Under the pieces are notes generated by a model that saw only the letters and a program-made list of their open reading frames with translations, was not told the origin of the DNA and did no database searches. The translations under genes were made by a program, and so were the position numbers. 64,000 bases of DNA from Leeuwenhoekiella sp. (GTDB lineage Bacteria; Bacteroidota; Bacteroidia; Flavobacteriales; Flavobacteriaceae): positions 186,001-250,000 of the forward strand of contig PAPI01000001.1 of the NCBI GenBank assembly GCA_002708845.1, in the 5' to 3' direction. Below, in pieces: positions 1 to 8,420 of this stretch; the first letter of the stretch is position 1, and each line of letters opens with the position of its first letter.

Positions 1-384
1 CGTTTTGCATTGTATGATATGGTAATGCTTAAAGACAACCACATTGATTTTGCTGGTGGAATCACCAAAGCCATTCACAAAACGCAGAGCTATTTAAAGA
101 CTAAAGATCTGGATCTTAAAATTATTGTAGAAGCCCGGGATCTTAAAGAAGTACAGGAAATCTTGGAAGCCGGAGGCGTCTACCGCATTCTGCTTGATAA
201 TTTTAATTATGAAAATACCCGCAGGGCGGTTGAGCTTATAGGTGATCAATGCCTTACCGAATCTAGCGGAGGAATTAATGAGGAGACTCTTGTGGAATAC
301 GCAAAATGTGGGGTAGACTACATCTCAAGCGGTGCGCTAACCCATTCGGTTTATAATATGGATTTAAGTCTAAAAGCAGTCTAG
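1..384 (+). CDS. nadC: Nicotinate-nucleotide pyrophosphorylase (carboxylating), C-terminal part
   Basis: Only the last 127 codons are present; the frame is open from base 1, so the true start lies outside the window. NadC converts quinolinate and PRPP to nicotinate mononucleotide, CO2 and pyrophosphate in de novo NAD synthesis. The visible part carries the family's MLKDNHI segment, the VEARDLKE and LLDNF strands, and the TESSGGI and VDYISSGALTHS phosphate-binding segments near the end of the type II PRTase barrel. The TAG stop directly abuts the ATG of the next gene, so the two are probably cotranscribed. No damage is visible in the part present. Confidence 0.95.
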   Translation, partial: RFALYDMVMLKDNHIDFAGGITKAIHKTQSYLKTKDLDLKIIVEARDLKEVQEILEAGGVYRILLDNFNYENTRRAVELIGDQCLTESSGGINEETLVEYAKCGVDYISSGALTHSVYNMDLSLKAV

Positions 385-1383
385 ATGAGCGACGAGTTTG
401 ATGACAAGCTGCTTACAATAAAATTTTTGCTGCCTGTTGTTAAATGGGCAAAAACAGTCATTATTCCCGGTTTTGAAGGTTTATCACTTTACGACTTTTG
501 GGAGCTTTATGCGGTGGGCATAGTCAAAGGTACTTTTGCAACACGAGCCAGTGCTATTGCCTACAGCTTTTTTATGGCGCTTTTCCCTTTCTTTTTATTT
601 ATTCTTAACCTAATTCCCTATGTGCCCATAGATGGTTTTCAAACAGAATTATTAGGCTTTATTGACCGCTTGTTGCCTCCTCAGACTCAGGATTTTTTCG
701 AACCTATTTTACTGGACATTGCTGCAAACCCACGGGCTGGTTTGCTTTCTCTTACCCTTGTTTTTGCTATTTTTCTAATGGCCAATGGGGTAAACGCTAT
801 TTTCACCGGTTTTGAATACAGCTTTCACACTGTTGTTAAACGCGATTTGTTTAAGCAGTATGTTGTAGCACTGGGGGTTTCTATAATGTTGGCATTGTTG
901 TTGTTACTTGTAGTAATAGGAATATTATATTTTCAGTTTTACCTACAGGAGCTCTTCTCTATGGAAGAACTTAAAAACAGGGATAAAGCAGAAGATACAG
1001 GTTCATTGACGTTAATTTCTCAGTTGGGAAGCTTTTTAGGATTGCTCATTTTGATTTACGGTGTGGTAGCAAACCTCTATTATTTTGGAACCAAAGAAGG
1101 AAAGCATTGGAACTTTTTTTCAATTGGAGCCACGGTAACCACCTTTTTGTTCATCCTGACAACCTATTTGTTTGGTTTGTACATTAATAACTTTTCAACC
1201 TATAACGAGCTATATGGATCGTTAGGAGCTTTGCTTATATTAATGGTTTATATCTGGCTGAATTCGAATTTACTGTTGCTTGGATTTGAACTTAATGCTA
1301 CAATGTATCGGCTTAAAAGAAGAAGAGATTCGAAAAAATCGGTTCCAAAGCCAAAAGATGCGACTGATAATAATTTAAAATAG
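385..1383 (+). CDS. YihY/BrkB-family inner membrane protein
   Basis: This 332-residue polytopic protein matches the YihY/virulence factor BrkB family, whose members are inner-membrane proteins of uncertain function (the old RNase BN label is wrong for this family). The sequence shows the family's FATRASAIAYSFFMALFPFFLF opening helix region near residue 55 (only part quoted here as ATRASAIAYSFFMALFP), then about five more hydrophobic segments, and ends in a basic Lys/Arg-rich tail. Its ATG begins immediately after the nadC stop, which implies translational coupling. Membership of the family is clear; the function is not. Confidence 0.88.
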   Translation: MSDEFDDKLLTIKFLLPVVKWAKTVIIPGFEGLSLYDFWELYAVGIVKGTFATRASAIAYSFFMALFPFFLFILNLIPYVPIDGFQTELLGFIDRLLPPQTQDFFEPILLDIAANPRAGLLSLTLVFAIFLMANGVNAIFTGFEYSFHTVVKRDLFKQYVVALGVSIMLALLLLLVVIGILYFQFYLQELFSMEELKNRDKAEDTGSLTLISQLGSFLGLLILIYGVVANLYYFGTKEGKHWNFFSIGATVTTFLFILTTYLFGLYINNFSTYNELYGSLGALLILMVYIWLNSNLLLLGFELNATMYRLKRRRDSKKSVPKPKDATDNNLK

Positions 1384-1444
1384 TGTATAATTGTTGTATG
1401 TATAATAAAGATTTTAAAATTTAATTAACCCTTAATTATTAGAT

Positions 1445-1873
1445 ATGAAAAAAATAACTGCTTTTATAATGTTTGCTTTGTTTGCAACAGCCGGGCTTTT
1501 TGCTCAGGATGTAACCGGTAAGTGGAAATCTATTGACGACGAGACCGGAGAGGCAAAATCAATTATAGAAATCTATAAAAAGGATGGCAAGGTTTACGGT
1601 AAAATCGTAGAAATTCTAAATAAAGATCGTCAGGATGCCAAGTGTACCGAATGTGATGGTGTTAATAAAGACAAACCAATCCTTGGAATGGTGATCATGA
1701 ACGGTCTGGAAAAAGATGGTGATGAGTATGATGGAGGAACCATCCTTGACCCGCAGAGCGGCAAAGTTTATAAATGCCTTATTGAGCTTGAGGAAGCAAA
1801 CAAACTTAAAGTACGAGGTTATATTGGCTTCTCCCTTTTGGGAAGAACTCAATACTGGACCCGCGTTCAATAA
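1445..1873 (+). CDS. DUF2147 domain secreted protein
   Basis: A 142-residue protein with a classical signal peptide (residues 1 to about 20, cleavage likely before QDVTGKW). The mature part matches the DUF2147 family: it opens with GKWKSIDDETGEAKSIIEIY and ends with a GFSLLGRTQYW segment, as expected for small lipocalin-like periplasmic proteins. Two Cys residues near position 75 (KCTECDG) could form a disulphide. No biochemical role is established. It is followed by its own hairpin terminator, so it is transcribed separately from priA. Confidence 0.85.
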   Translation: MKKITAFIMFALFATAGLFAQDVTGKWKSIDDETGEAKSIIEIYKKDGKVYGKIVEILNKDRQDAKCTECDGVNKDKPILGMVIMNGLEKDGDEYDGGTILDPQSGKVYKCLIELEEANKLKVRGYIGFSLLGRTQYWTRVQ

Positions 1874-1897
1874 GCATTTAAATTACCTTAAACTGAG

Positions 1898-1930
1898 GGC
1901 TGTTTTCAATCTTGAAGACAGCCTTTTTTT
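1898..1930 (+). terminator. Rho-independent terminator after the DUF2147 gene
   Basis: GGCTGT (1898-1903) pairs with ACAGCC (1918-1923), with extra internal TTCAA/TTGAA pairing, and is followed by a run of eight T. It ends just before priA. Confidence 0.85.
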
Positions 1931-1942
1931 TATCTTTACCCG

Positions 1943-4396
1943 GTGTATTTTGTAGATGTAATTTTACCCATTCCCGTTGAGCAGGCGTTCACCTATCGCA
2001 TTAGTGAAGCAGAGTACAGTTTTATTAAACCGGGCATGCGGCTTGCCGTACCTTTTGGGAAAAGCAAAATATATACATCATTAGCCGTACGCGTACATCA
2101 GGAAGAACCACGTATTTACGAAGCCAAAGAAATTGAGCAGATATTAGATGAGACCCCTGTTGTTGGATTGGCTCAGCTTAGCTACTGGAAATGGATGGCT
2201 GGTTATTATATGGCTACGCTAGGCGAAGTGATGCGGGCAGCTTTGCCGGGAGCTTTTCTTTTGGAAAGTGAGACCATCATCAGGAGACTGGTTCAAAATA
2301 TTCCTGAAGATATCGATATTGAAGATGAAGATGCACGTGCAATCCTCGAAGCTTTCGAAGGAAGAACCATTTTACGCATCAACGAAGTGATGCAGCTTTT
2401 AGACCGTAAGAAAGTATTGCCTATTATCAATAAATTGATTGATCAAGACCTTGTCGCAATTGATCAGGAAATTTACGAAGCCTATAAACCCAGACTCATA
2501 AAATATGTGCGCTTAGCGGAAGCTTACAAAAGCGAACAGAAAATGCACGAGGCTTTAGACGATTTAGATCGCGCTCCTAAACAACGCGAAGTACTTCTTA
2601 CTTTTTTTTCTTTACAGGCTCGCTCTAAAAAGCCTGTGAAAGCCAAAGAATTACAAGACAGAGCGCAGGCCTCATCTGCTCAATTAAAAGCACTAATTGA
2701 TAAGGGCATCTTTGAGTATTACGAAATTCGTCAGGATCGTATTTCTTATAAAGGAGCAGATGATACGGAAGTTAAAAATCTTAATGAAGCGCAGACTGCT
2801 GCCTTGGAAGCTATACAGGACTCCTTCAATCATCACGATGTTTGTCTGCTTCACGGCGTTACAGCTTCGGGTAAGACTGAGGTTTACGTCAATCTCATAA
2901 AACGCTATCTTGATCAGGGAAAGCAAGTTCTCTACTTACTACCGGAGATTGCACTTACCACTCAGCTTGTTTCTCGCTTACAGGAGTATTTCGGTAATAA
3001 GTTATCAGTTTACCATTCAAAATATACGGTGCATGAGCGGGTAGAAGTCTGGAATAATGTATTGCATCAGGCCGATAAAGCTCAATTGATATTAGGAGCC
3101 AGAAGTGCTTTGTTTTTACCCTTCAGCAATCTGGGTCTTGTCGTGGTTGATGAAGAACACGAAAATAGCTATAAGCAATACGATCCGGCTCCGCGCTATC
3201 AGGCAAGGGATGCAGCTATTGTTCTTGCCCATCAGCAAGCAGCAAAAGTGTTGTTAGGTTCGGCTACTCCTTCACTGGAGACCTATTATAATGCCACTAC
3301 CGGTAAGTATGCTTTGGTAGAGCTTAAGAAGCGATACGGCAACATTTTAATGCCCGAAAATACTATTATTGATATTCAGGACCGGCATCGTAAGAAAAAG
3401 ATGAACGGTCATTTTAGTGAAGATTTGCTAGGTGCTATAAACGATGCTCTTGCGGAAGGTGAACAGGTTATTTTGTTTCAGAACCGAAGGGGGTATTCGC
3501 CAGTTTTGGAGTGTAAAACCTGTGGTCATGCGCCCCAGTGTCCTAATTGCGATGTGAGCTTAACCTATCACAGGCATCGCGAGCAGTTGCGTTGTCATTA
3601 TTGCGGGTATCATATCGCGATGCTGCAAAAGTGTATGGCTTGTGGAAGCTCTGAACTAGATACCAAAGGCTTTGGAACAGAGCAGATAGAAGCAGAATTA
3701 AAGGATCTTTTTCCAGATCACAATATTGGCCGAATGGATTCTGACACCACTCGTGGTAAATTTGGTTTTGAAAAGATAATTACGGCATTTGAACAGGGAG
3801 AGATCGATATTTTGGTAGGAACCCAAATGTTAACGAAAGGTCTTGATTTCAGAAATGTAACGCTTGTAGGAATTCTCAACGCCGACAATATGCTTAACAT
3901 TCCGGACTTCAGGGCTCATGAGCGTAGTTTTCAGTTGATTCAACAGGTTTCCGGAAGGGCTGGACGCACTCAGAAGCGCGGTAAGGTTCTGATACAGAGC
4001 TACAATCCGCATCATCAGATTCTACAACAAGTATCTGTGAATGATTATGAGGGTATGTATCACGAACAGCTAGAAGAACGTCATATTTATAAATACCCAC
4101 CTTTTTGCCGTCTTATAAAAATCACCCTGAAACATCGGGATTTTCAAAAAATTGAAGAAGCTTCAGCGTGGATGGGCCAGGCTCTTAAGAATGTGTTTAG
4201 TGATCAGATTCTGGGCCCTGAGCCGCCACCCATCTCCCGTATACGTAACGAATACCATCGTAACATTTTGGTTAAGATACCGCGTAAGCAGAGTTTAGAA
4301 AAAACCAAGAAGGCTATTTTAAAAGTACGCACCACCTTCTTAAGTATAGCTCAGTTCCGTAGCGTAAAAATTGTTCTGAACGTAGATAACTATTAG
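1943..4396 (+). CDS. priA: Primosomal protein N' (replication restart helicase)
   Basis: PriA is the 3'-5' DNA helicase that reloads the replisome at stalled forks. The 817-residue product has the N-terminal DNA-binding domain, Walker A GVTASGKT near residue 305, the DEEH Walker B motif near 402, a zinc-binding block of paired Cys between about 524 and 570 (CKTCG, CPNC, CHYC, CMAC), and the helicase C-terminal half. The frame begins with GTG at 1943, coding MYFVDVILPIPV, which is the usual N-terminus in Bacteroidota. A TATCTTTA box (1931-1938), one mismatch from TAnnTTTG, sits four bases upstream, suggesting a near-leaderless transcript. Confidence 0.95.
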   Translation: MYFVDVILPIPVEQAFTYRISEAEYSFIKPGMRLAVPFGKSKIYTSLAVRVHQEEPRIYEAKEIEQILDETPVVGLAQLSYWKWMAGYYMATLGEVMRAALPGAFLLESETIIRRLVQNIPEDIDIEDEDARAILEAFEGRTILRINEVMQLLDRKKVLPIINKLIDQDLVAIDQEIYEAYKPRLIKYVRLAEAYKSEQKMHEALDDLDRAPKQREVLLTFFSLQARSKKPVKAKELQDRAQASSAQLKALIDKGIFEYYEIRQDRISYKGADDTEVKNLNEAQTAALEAIQDSFNHHDVCLLHGVTASGKTEVYVNLIKRYLDQGKQVLYLLPEIALTTQLVSRLQEYFGNKLSVYHSKYTVHERVEVWNNVLHQADKAQLILGARSALFLPFSNLGLVVVDEEHENSYKQYDPAPRYQARDAAIVLAHQQAAKVLLGSATPSLETYYNATTGKYALVELKKRYGNILMPENTIIDIQDRHRKKKMNGHFSEDLLGAINDALAEGEQVILFQNRRGYSPVLECKTCGHAPQCPNCDVSLTYHRHREQLRCHYCGYHIAMLQKCMACGSSELDTKGFGTEQIEAELKDLFPDHNIGRMDSDTTRGKFGFEKIITAFEQGEIDILVGTQMLTKGLDFRNVTLVGILNADNMLNIPDFRAHERSFQLIQQVSGRAGRTQKRGKVLIQSYNPHHQILQQVSVNDYEGMYHEQLEERHIYKYPPFCRLIKITLKHRDFQKIEEASAWMGQALKNVFSDQILGPEPPPISRIRNEYHRNILVKIPRKQSLEKTKKAILKVRTTFLSIAQFRSVKIVLNVDNY

Positions 4397-4446
4397 GCAT
4401 AAAAAAACCCGTTACCACAGGTTTCTTATTTTGTTAGAGAAGTCTT

Positions 4447-5148
4447 TTAGTTAGAAAGAGCTTCCATAAGTTTGGTTTTTTTATGTCTGCTTAAAGGTAT
4501 TTTATCTCCTTCAATTTCAATATTTCTACTGTTATACTTTTCAACTTTATCAAGATTAATGATATACGATTTGTGTATACGCATAAATCGCTCCGCAGGA
4601 AGCTGGGCTTCAAAAGCCTTCATAGTAGAAAGAACAATAATAGGCTCGTTGTAGGTTACCAGCTTAACGTAATCACCCAAAGCTTCAATAAACTTGAGGT
4701 CATTAAGAAAGACTTTTTTCTTTTTAAGATTGCTCTTTACAAAGATATAATCATCATCTTCCACATTTCCTTCCGTTTTAAGGCGATGTAGGTTGATGGC
4801 TTTATGTACAGCATTTAAAAAACGATCTTTAGTAAGCGGTTTTCTTAAATAGTCTATAGCATTGTAGTTGAATGCCTTATAGGCGTATTTGGTCTTTCCG
4901 GTTACAAAAATAATTTGTGGTTTGTGAACCAAATCATCCAGAAGATCAAAACCGGTAAGGATAGGCATTTCAATATCCAGAAAAATTAAGTCAACCTTGG
5001 TTTCCAACAAACCGTTTTTGGTTTCTATAGCATTGTTGTATTGAGCAGCTAGTCTAAGGTTGGGATGATCTTTGATCATCTTAACAATAGCCAGACGTTG
5101 CAGGCTGGAATCATCAACAACAGCACAGTCAAGTATAAGTTCTTCCAA
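4447..5148 (-). CDS. LytTR-family response regulator
   Basis: A 233-residue two-domain regulator. The receiver domain spans about 1-120, with acidic residues in VVDD and the phospho-acceptor Asp58 in FLDIEMP; the LytTR DNA-binding domain spans about 135-230 (FIEALGDYVKLVT, RIHKSYIINLDKV). The only usable start is TTG at 5148, because an in-frame TAA lies four codons upstream and no ATG or GTG occurs before the VVDD motif. No LytS-type sensor kinase is next to it, so it is an orphan in this window. It is convergent with priA. Confidence 0.9.
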   Translation of the reverse strand: MEELILDCAVVDDSSLQRLAIVKMIKDHPNLRLAAQYNNAIETKNGLLETKVDLIFLDIEMPILTGFDLLDDLVHKPQIIFVTGKTKYAYKAFNYNAIDYLRKPLTKDRFLNAVHKAINLHRLKTEGNVEDDDYIFVKSNLKKKKVFLNDLKFIEALGDYVKLVTYNEPIIVLSTMKAFEAQLPAERFMRIHKSYIINLDKVEKYNSRNIEIEGDKIPLSRHKKTKLMEALSN

Positions 5149-5299
5149 AATTATTTTTTAAAATAATGTTAATACAGACAAATCTAAATAGAATTACCAT
5201 ATAAACCAACTTTTTTGTGTAGTTCGTCGATTAAATTATAGTATACGTTTTTATTTCATTTATTAGGTACTGTTTCTTGTCGATTTAAGTGAACTAACT

Positions 5300-5330
5300 T
5301 TTGTAATTTCTATAATTTAAACTACTTTTG
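5300..5330 (+). promoter_or_regulatory. Promoter of the rpsF-rpsR-rplI operon
   Basis: TTTG at 5300-5303, a 19-base spacer and TACTTTTG at 5323-5330 match the Bacteroidota sigma-ABfr consensus exactly. Expected transcription start is about 5337, giving a leader of about 19 bases, too short for a structured S6/S18 autoregulatory site upstream of the ATG. Confidence 0.8.
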
Positions 5331-5355
5331 CACTCCTTTTAAATAAACTATAAAT

Positions 5356-5694
5356 ATGAATCATTACGAAGCTGTTTTCATTTTGAATCCCGTTTTATCT
5401 GATGATCAGGTAAAGGAAACAGTAAAGAAGTTTGAAGATTTACTTGTTTCCAACGGTGCCAAGATGATTTCAAAAGAAGATTGGGGGCTAAAGAAGTTAG
5501 CCTACACAATCCAAAACAAGAAAAGTGGTTTTTACCATCTTTTTGAATTTCAGGTACCCGGTGAGGCTATCGCAACATTTGAATTAGAGCTAAGACGTGA
5601 CGAGCGCATCATGCGTTTCTTAACGGTTAAGCTTGACAAATATGCAGTAGAATGGGCCGAAAAACGTAGAAAAAGAAACAAAGAAAAAGCATAG
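5356..5694 (+). CDS. rpsF: 30S ribosomal protein S6
   Basis: A 112-residue S6 protein: it opens with [18 protein letters not shown] and contains the [19 protein letters not shown] and [12 protein letters not shown] segments of the family, ending in a Lys/Arg/Glu-rich tail. S6 binds the central domain of 16S rRNA as a heterodimer with S18, which is encoded two bases downstream. First gene of a conserved three-gene ribosomal operon with a strong promoter. Confidence 0.97.
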   Translation: MNHYEAVFILNPVLSDDQVKETVKKFEDLLVSNGAKMISKEDWGLKKLAYTIQNKKSGFYHLFEFQVPGEAIATFELELRRDERIMRFLTVKLDKYAVEWAEKRRKRNKEKA

Positions 5695-5696
5695 TT

Positions 5697-5996
5697 ATGG
5701 CATCATCTATTGAGCAACAAGCAAAAGCTAAAAAAGATGGGGAAATCAGATATTTAACCCCATTAAATATTGAAACCTCCAAGGCAAAAAAATACTGTCG
5801 TTTTAAGCGTTCAGGTATTAAGTATGTTGATTATAAGGATGCAGACTGGTTGGCCTCATTTGTAAATGAGCAAGGTAAATTGTTACCTCGTCGTCTTACC
5901 GGTACTTCTTTAAAGTATCAGCGTAAAGTGAGTGTTGCCGTTAAACGCGCACGTCACCTGGCTCTTATGCCTTACGTAACTGACTTGTATAAATAA
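5697..5996 (+). CDS. rpsR: 30S ribosomal protein S18
   Basis: A 99-residue S18 protein with the family's [17 protein letters not shown] start region, [17 protein letters not shown] and the C-terminal [13 protein letters not shown]. It partners S6 in the 30S platform. The start lies two bases after the rpsF stop. Its KYCRFK has a single Cys, so it is the zinc-free form. Confidence 0.97.
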   Translation: MASSIEQQAKAKKDGEIRYLTPLNIETSKAKKYCRFKRSGIKYVDYKDADWLASFVNEQGKLLPRRLTGTSLKYQRKVSVAVKRARHLALMPYVTDLYK

Positions 5997-6010
5997 AAAC
6001 TAGATAAGAG

Positions 6011-6460
6011 ATGGAAGTTATACTTAAAAAAGACGTCGACAATCTAGGATTTGTTGATGATTTAGTAACCGTGAAAAACGGTTATGGACGTAATTACCTG
6101 ATTCCTCAGGGTTTTGCTATTTTGGCAACTCCTTCGGCTAAAAAGGTTTTAGAAGAAAACTTAAAGCAACGCGCTTATAAAGAGAAGAAATCTGTTGACG
6201 CTGCTAAAGCGCAGGCTGAAAAATTAAACGGTCTTGAAATTAAACTTACTGCGAAAGCAGGTGAGGCTGATAAACTTTTTGGTTCTGTAACCGATGCAGA
6301 TCTATCTGATGCTTTGGCTAAGGAAGGTGTTGAGATTGACAGAAAATACATCACTATCGCTGGTGGTAACATTAAGCGTTTAGGGCAATATGAGGCAAGT
6401 CTTCGTTTTCACCGTGATGTAGTTGCAAATCTTACTTTTGACGTAGTAGCAGAAGCTTAA
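6011..6460 (+). CDS. rplI: 50S ribosomal protein L9
   Basis: A 149-residue L9 protein. The N-terminal domain carries MEVILKKDVDNLGFVDDLV and GYGRNYLIPQGFA, followed by the long connecting helix (about 45-75) and the C-terminal domain with KLFGSVTDADLSDAL. It binds 23S rRNA domain V. It closes the ribosomal operon, although DUF6495 follows after a terminator. Confidence 0.97.
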   Translation: MEVILKKDVDNLGFVDDLVTVKNGYGRNYLIPQGFAILATPSAKKVLEENLKQRAYKEKKSVDAAKAQAEKLNGLEIKLTAKAGEADKLFGSVTDADLSDALAKEGVEIDRKYITIAGGNIKRLGQYEASLRFHRDVVANLTFDVVAEA

Positions 6461-6480
6461 GACGTTTAAATTTTATAGAA

Positions 6481-6509
6481 AAGCTTCCGTAAACGCGGGA
6501 GCTTTTTTT
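6481..6509 (+). terminator. Rho-independent terminator after rplI
   Basis: AAGCTTCCG (6481-6489) pairs with CGGGAGCTT (6496-6504), with one G-U pair, followed by a T run. Confidence 0.85.
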
Positions 6510-6526
6510 ATTTAAAAAATTTAATA

Positions 6527-7003
6527 ATGAAATACATAAGACTAACAAAAGAACAACTTGATGAGATGCATCAGGAGTTTATTAATTTTTTAGCAGCACA
6601 ATCTATAACCGCTGAAGAATGGGAGTCTATAAAGCGTGATAAACCCGAAGTAGCAGAACAGGAACTGGATGTCTTTAGTGATCTAATTTGGGAAGGAGTT
6701 CTGAGTAAGGTTGAATATCTGGAGCATTTTTCGCCTCAACATATGTTTTTATTTAAGGTTGATTCGCTTAAAATAAGTATGATTTCGGTAGAGGTTGAAA
6801 ATAAAAGTATTGATATCACCACCGCACAGGGCTATAAATGGTTGCAGGAAAATTTTATGAAAGATGAGGTTAACCTATATAACTCCAGCAAATTGCTTTC
6901 TGATGACCGAAATAATGATATTTTCGTATTGATCAGACAAGGTGCCAGTATCACTCAAGGTGATCTTTACAAATGGTTTGAGAAATTTGTAGACGTTGAT
7001 TAG
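6527..7003 (+). CDS. DUF6495 family protein
   Basis: A 158-residue soluble protein beginning MKYIRLTKEQLDEMHQEF, which I recognise as the flavobacterial DUF6495 family commonly placed next to rplI. No catalytic motif or membrane segment is visible; the N-terminal half is helical and acidic. The location after rplI and convergence with the ABC permease are the only functional hints. Confidence 0.7.
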   Translation: MKYIRLTKEQLDEMHQEFINFLAAQSITAEEWESIKRDKPEVAEQELDVFSDLIWEGVLSKVEYLEHFSPQHMFLFKVDSLKISMISVEVENKSIDITTAQGYKWLQENFMKDEVNLYNSSKLLSDDRNNDIFVLIRQGASITQGDLYKWFEKFVDVD

Positions 7004-7023
7004 TCTCTTTTCGTTCTAAATTG

Positions 7024-8265
7024 TTATTCGTAGCGCAGCGACTCTACAGGATCTAGTTTTGCCGCTTTTATAGCGGGTAAAAGTCCGGCTACGACAGCAA
7101 CTAAAAGCGTTACTGCTGTGGCGGAAAACATTGCCAACCACGGGGTGGTAAAATTGAAATTGGCAACCGTAGAGATCAGAATACCAATAGAGATACCTAA
7201 GATAATTCCCAGTATTCCTCCAAATTGCCCAATCATTATTGTTTCCATTAAAAACTGACCTGCAATGGTGGTTTTTTTGGCTCCTAAAGCCTTACGTACA
7301 CCGATTTCTCGTGTTCTTTCGGTAACGGATACCAGCATAATGTTCATTAAGGCGATAGATGAGCCTAAAATGGTTATCAGGCTTATAACCCACGCGGCGA
7401 TAGATAGGTATCCGCTTATTTCACTTATTTGATTGATCAGGTCATCACTGCGGCCTATACCGAAGTTATTCTCTTCAACGGGTGCGAGTTTTCTTATATT
7501 CCTGAAAGTAATAATAGCTTCATCCAGAGCTCCTTCAAAAGCATCTTTGTTGTCTACTTTTACACTTACCGAATAATTGATATTGGGTTGTGTGAAGAGC
7601 GAGCGGGCAACCTGAATAGGGATAATTACCCGTAAATCCTGATTATTTCCGAAGGTTGAACCCTTTTCTTCAAGTACGCCTACAACCTTAAATCGGGATC
7701 CCCGAATACTGATGGTTTTATTTAGCGGATTTACATTTTTCAAAAGTCCGTTAGGGAAATCACTTCCCAGAATACAGACCCGATTGTTATTTTGGATATC
7801 AAATCGTGTAAAATCACGACCCTGGGCAAGTTCAAGGCCCGAGTTTTCCAGAAAATTTTCATTAGCACCCAAAACAGTCACTTCCGGATCGGTTTCTTCG
7901 TTTTCATACTTTACTTCGGCAGTGGTTGTACCGGTAAAGGACACCGAGACCTGACTGGAGGGAAAAACGTAATTTTCTTCAAAATCTTTAACTTCCGTAT
8001 AGCGAATTACCGGATTAATTTTCTGTTCTTCTCCGCTCCCGCGTCTGCGTGTCGTAAACTCATATTGCTGAATATTAAAGGTATTGGCTCCCATTGACGA
8101 GAAATCACTGCTTATGGTATTTTCAAGAGCTTTTACCAAACTCAGAATGGCTACAAGTGCAGTGATACCAATAGCAATAATCAATACAGTGAGTATTGTG
8201 CGTAGCAATTGAGTACGTATAGAATCAAAGGCGATGTGCACATTTTCGCGAAAGAGTGAAAACAT
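7024..8265 (-). CDS. MacB-like ABC transporter permease
   Basis: A 413-residue permease of the MacB/LolC/FtsX class. One membrane helix lies at about 17-45, then a large periplasmic domain (about 50-285, MacB periplasmic core), then three more helices near 290-315, 335-365 and 375-400 with the family's ERTREIGVRKALGAKK coupling segment and a C-terminal LPAIKAAKLDPVESLRYE. Such proteins move peptides, lipoproteins or small molecules to or through the envelope using a separate ATPase. No ATPase gene is adjacent; lolD lies 11 kb away. Confidence 0.88.
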   Translation of the reverse strand: MFSLFRENVHIAFDSIRTQLLRTILTVLIIAIGITALVAILSLVKALENTISSDFSSMGANTFNIQQYEFTTRRRGSGEEQKINPVIRYTEVKDFEENYVFPSSQVSVSFTGTTTAEVKYENEETDPEVTVLGANENFLENSGLELAQGRDFTRFDIQNNNRVCILGSDFPNGLLKNVNPLNKTISIRGSRFKVVGVLEEKGSTFGNNQDLRVIIPIQVARSLFTQPNINYSVSVKVDNKDAFEGALDEAIITFRNIRKLAPVEENNFGIGRSDDLINQISEISGYLSIAAWVISLITILGSSIALMNIMLVSVTERTREIGVRKALGAKKTTIAGQFLMETIMIGQFGGILGIILGISIGILISTVANFNFTTPWLAMFSATAVTLLVAVVAGLLPAIKAAKLDPVESLRYE

Positions 8266-8420
8266 AAGTCTTAGTTTGTGGCTATAGGTCTGCTAAAATT
8301 GTAAAAAGTTACCGTTTTATAAAATAAAGAAGCGCAAACCCTCAATTTTTAAGATATTTGCAGCCCCTAAAGGGCGTTTAGCAGATTAATTTTTTAAAGA
8401 CGCATTCAATTTTACACAAA

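Noticed and set aside
5331..5355. S6/S18 autoregulatory leader
   Set aside because: The predicted leader is only about 19 bases, too short for the known structure.
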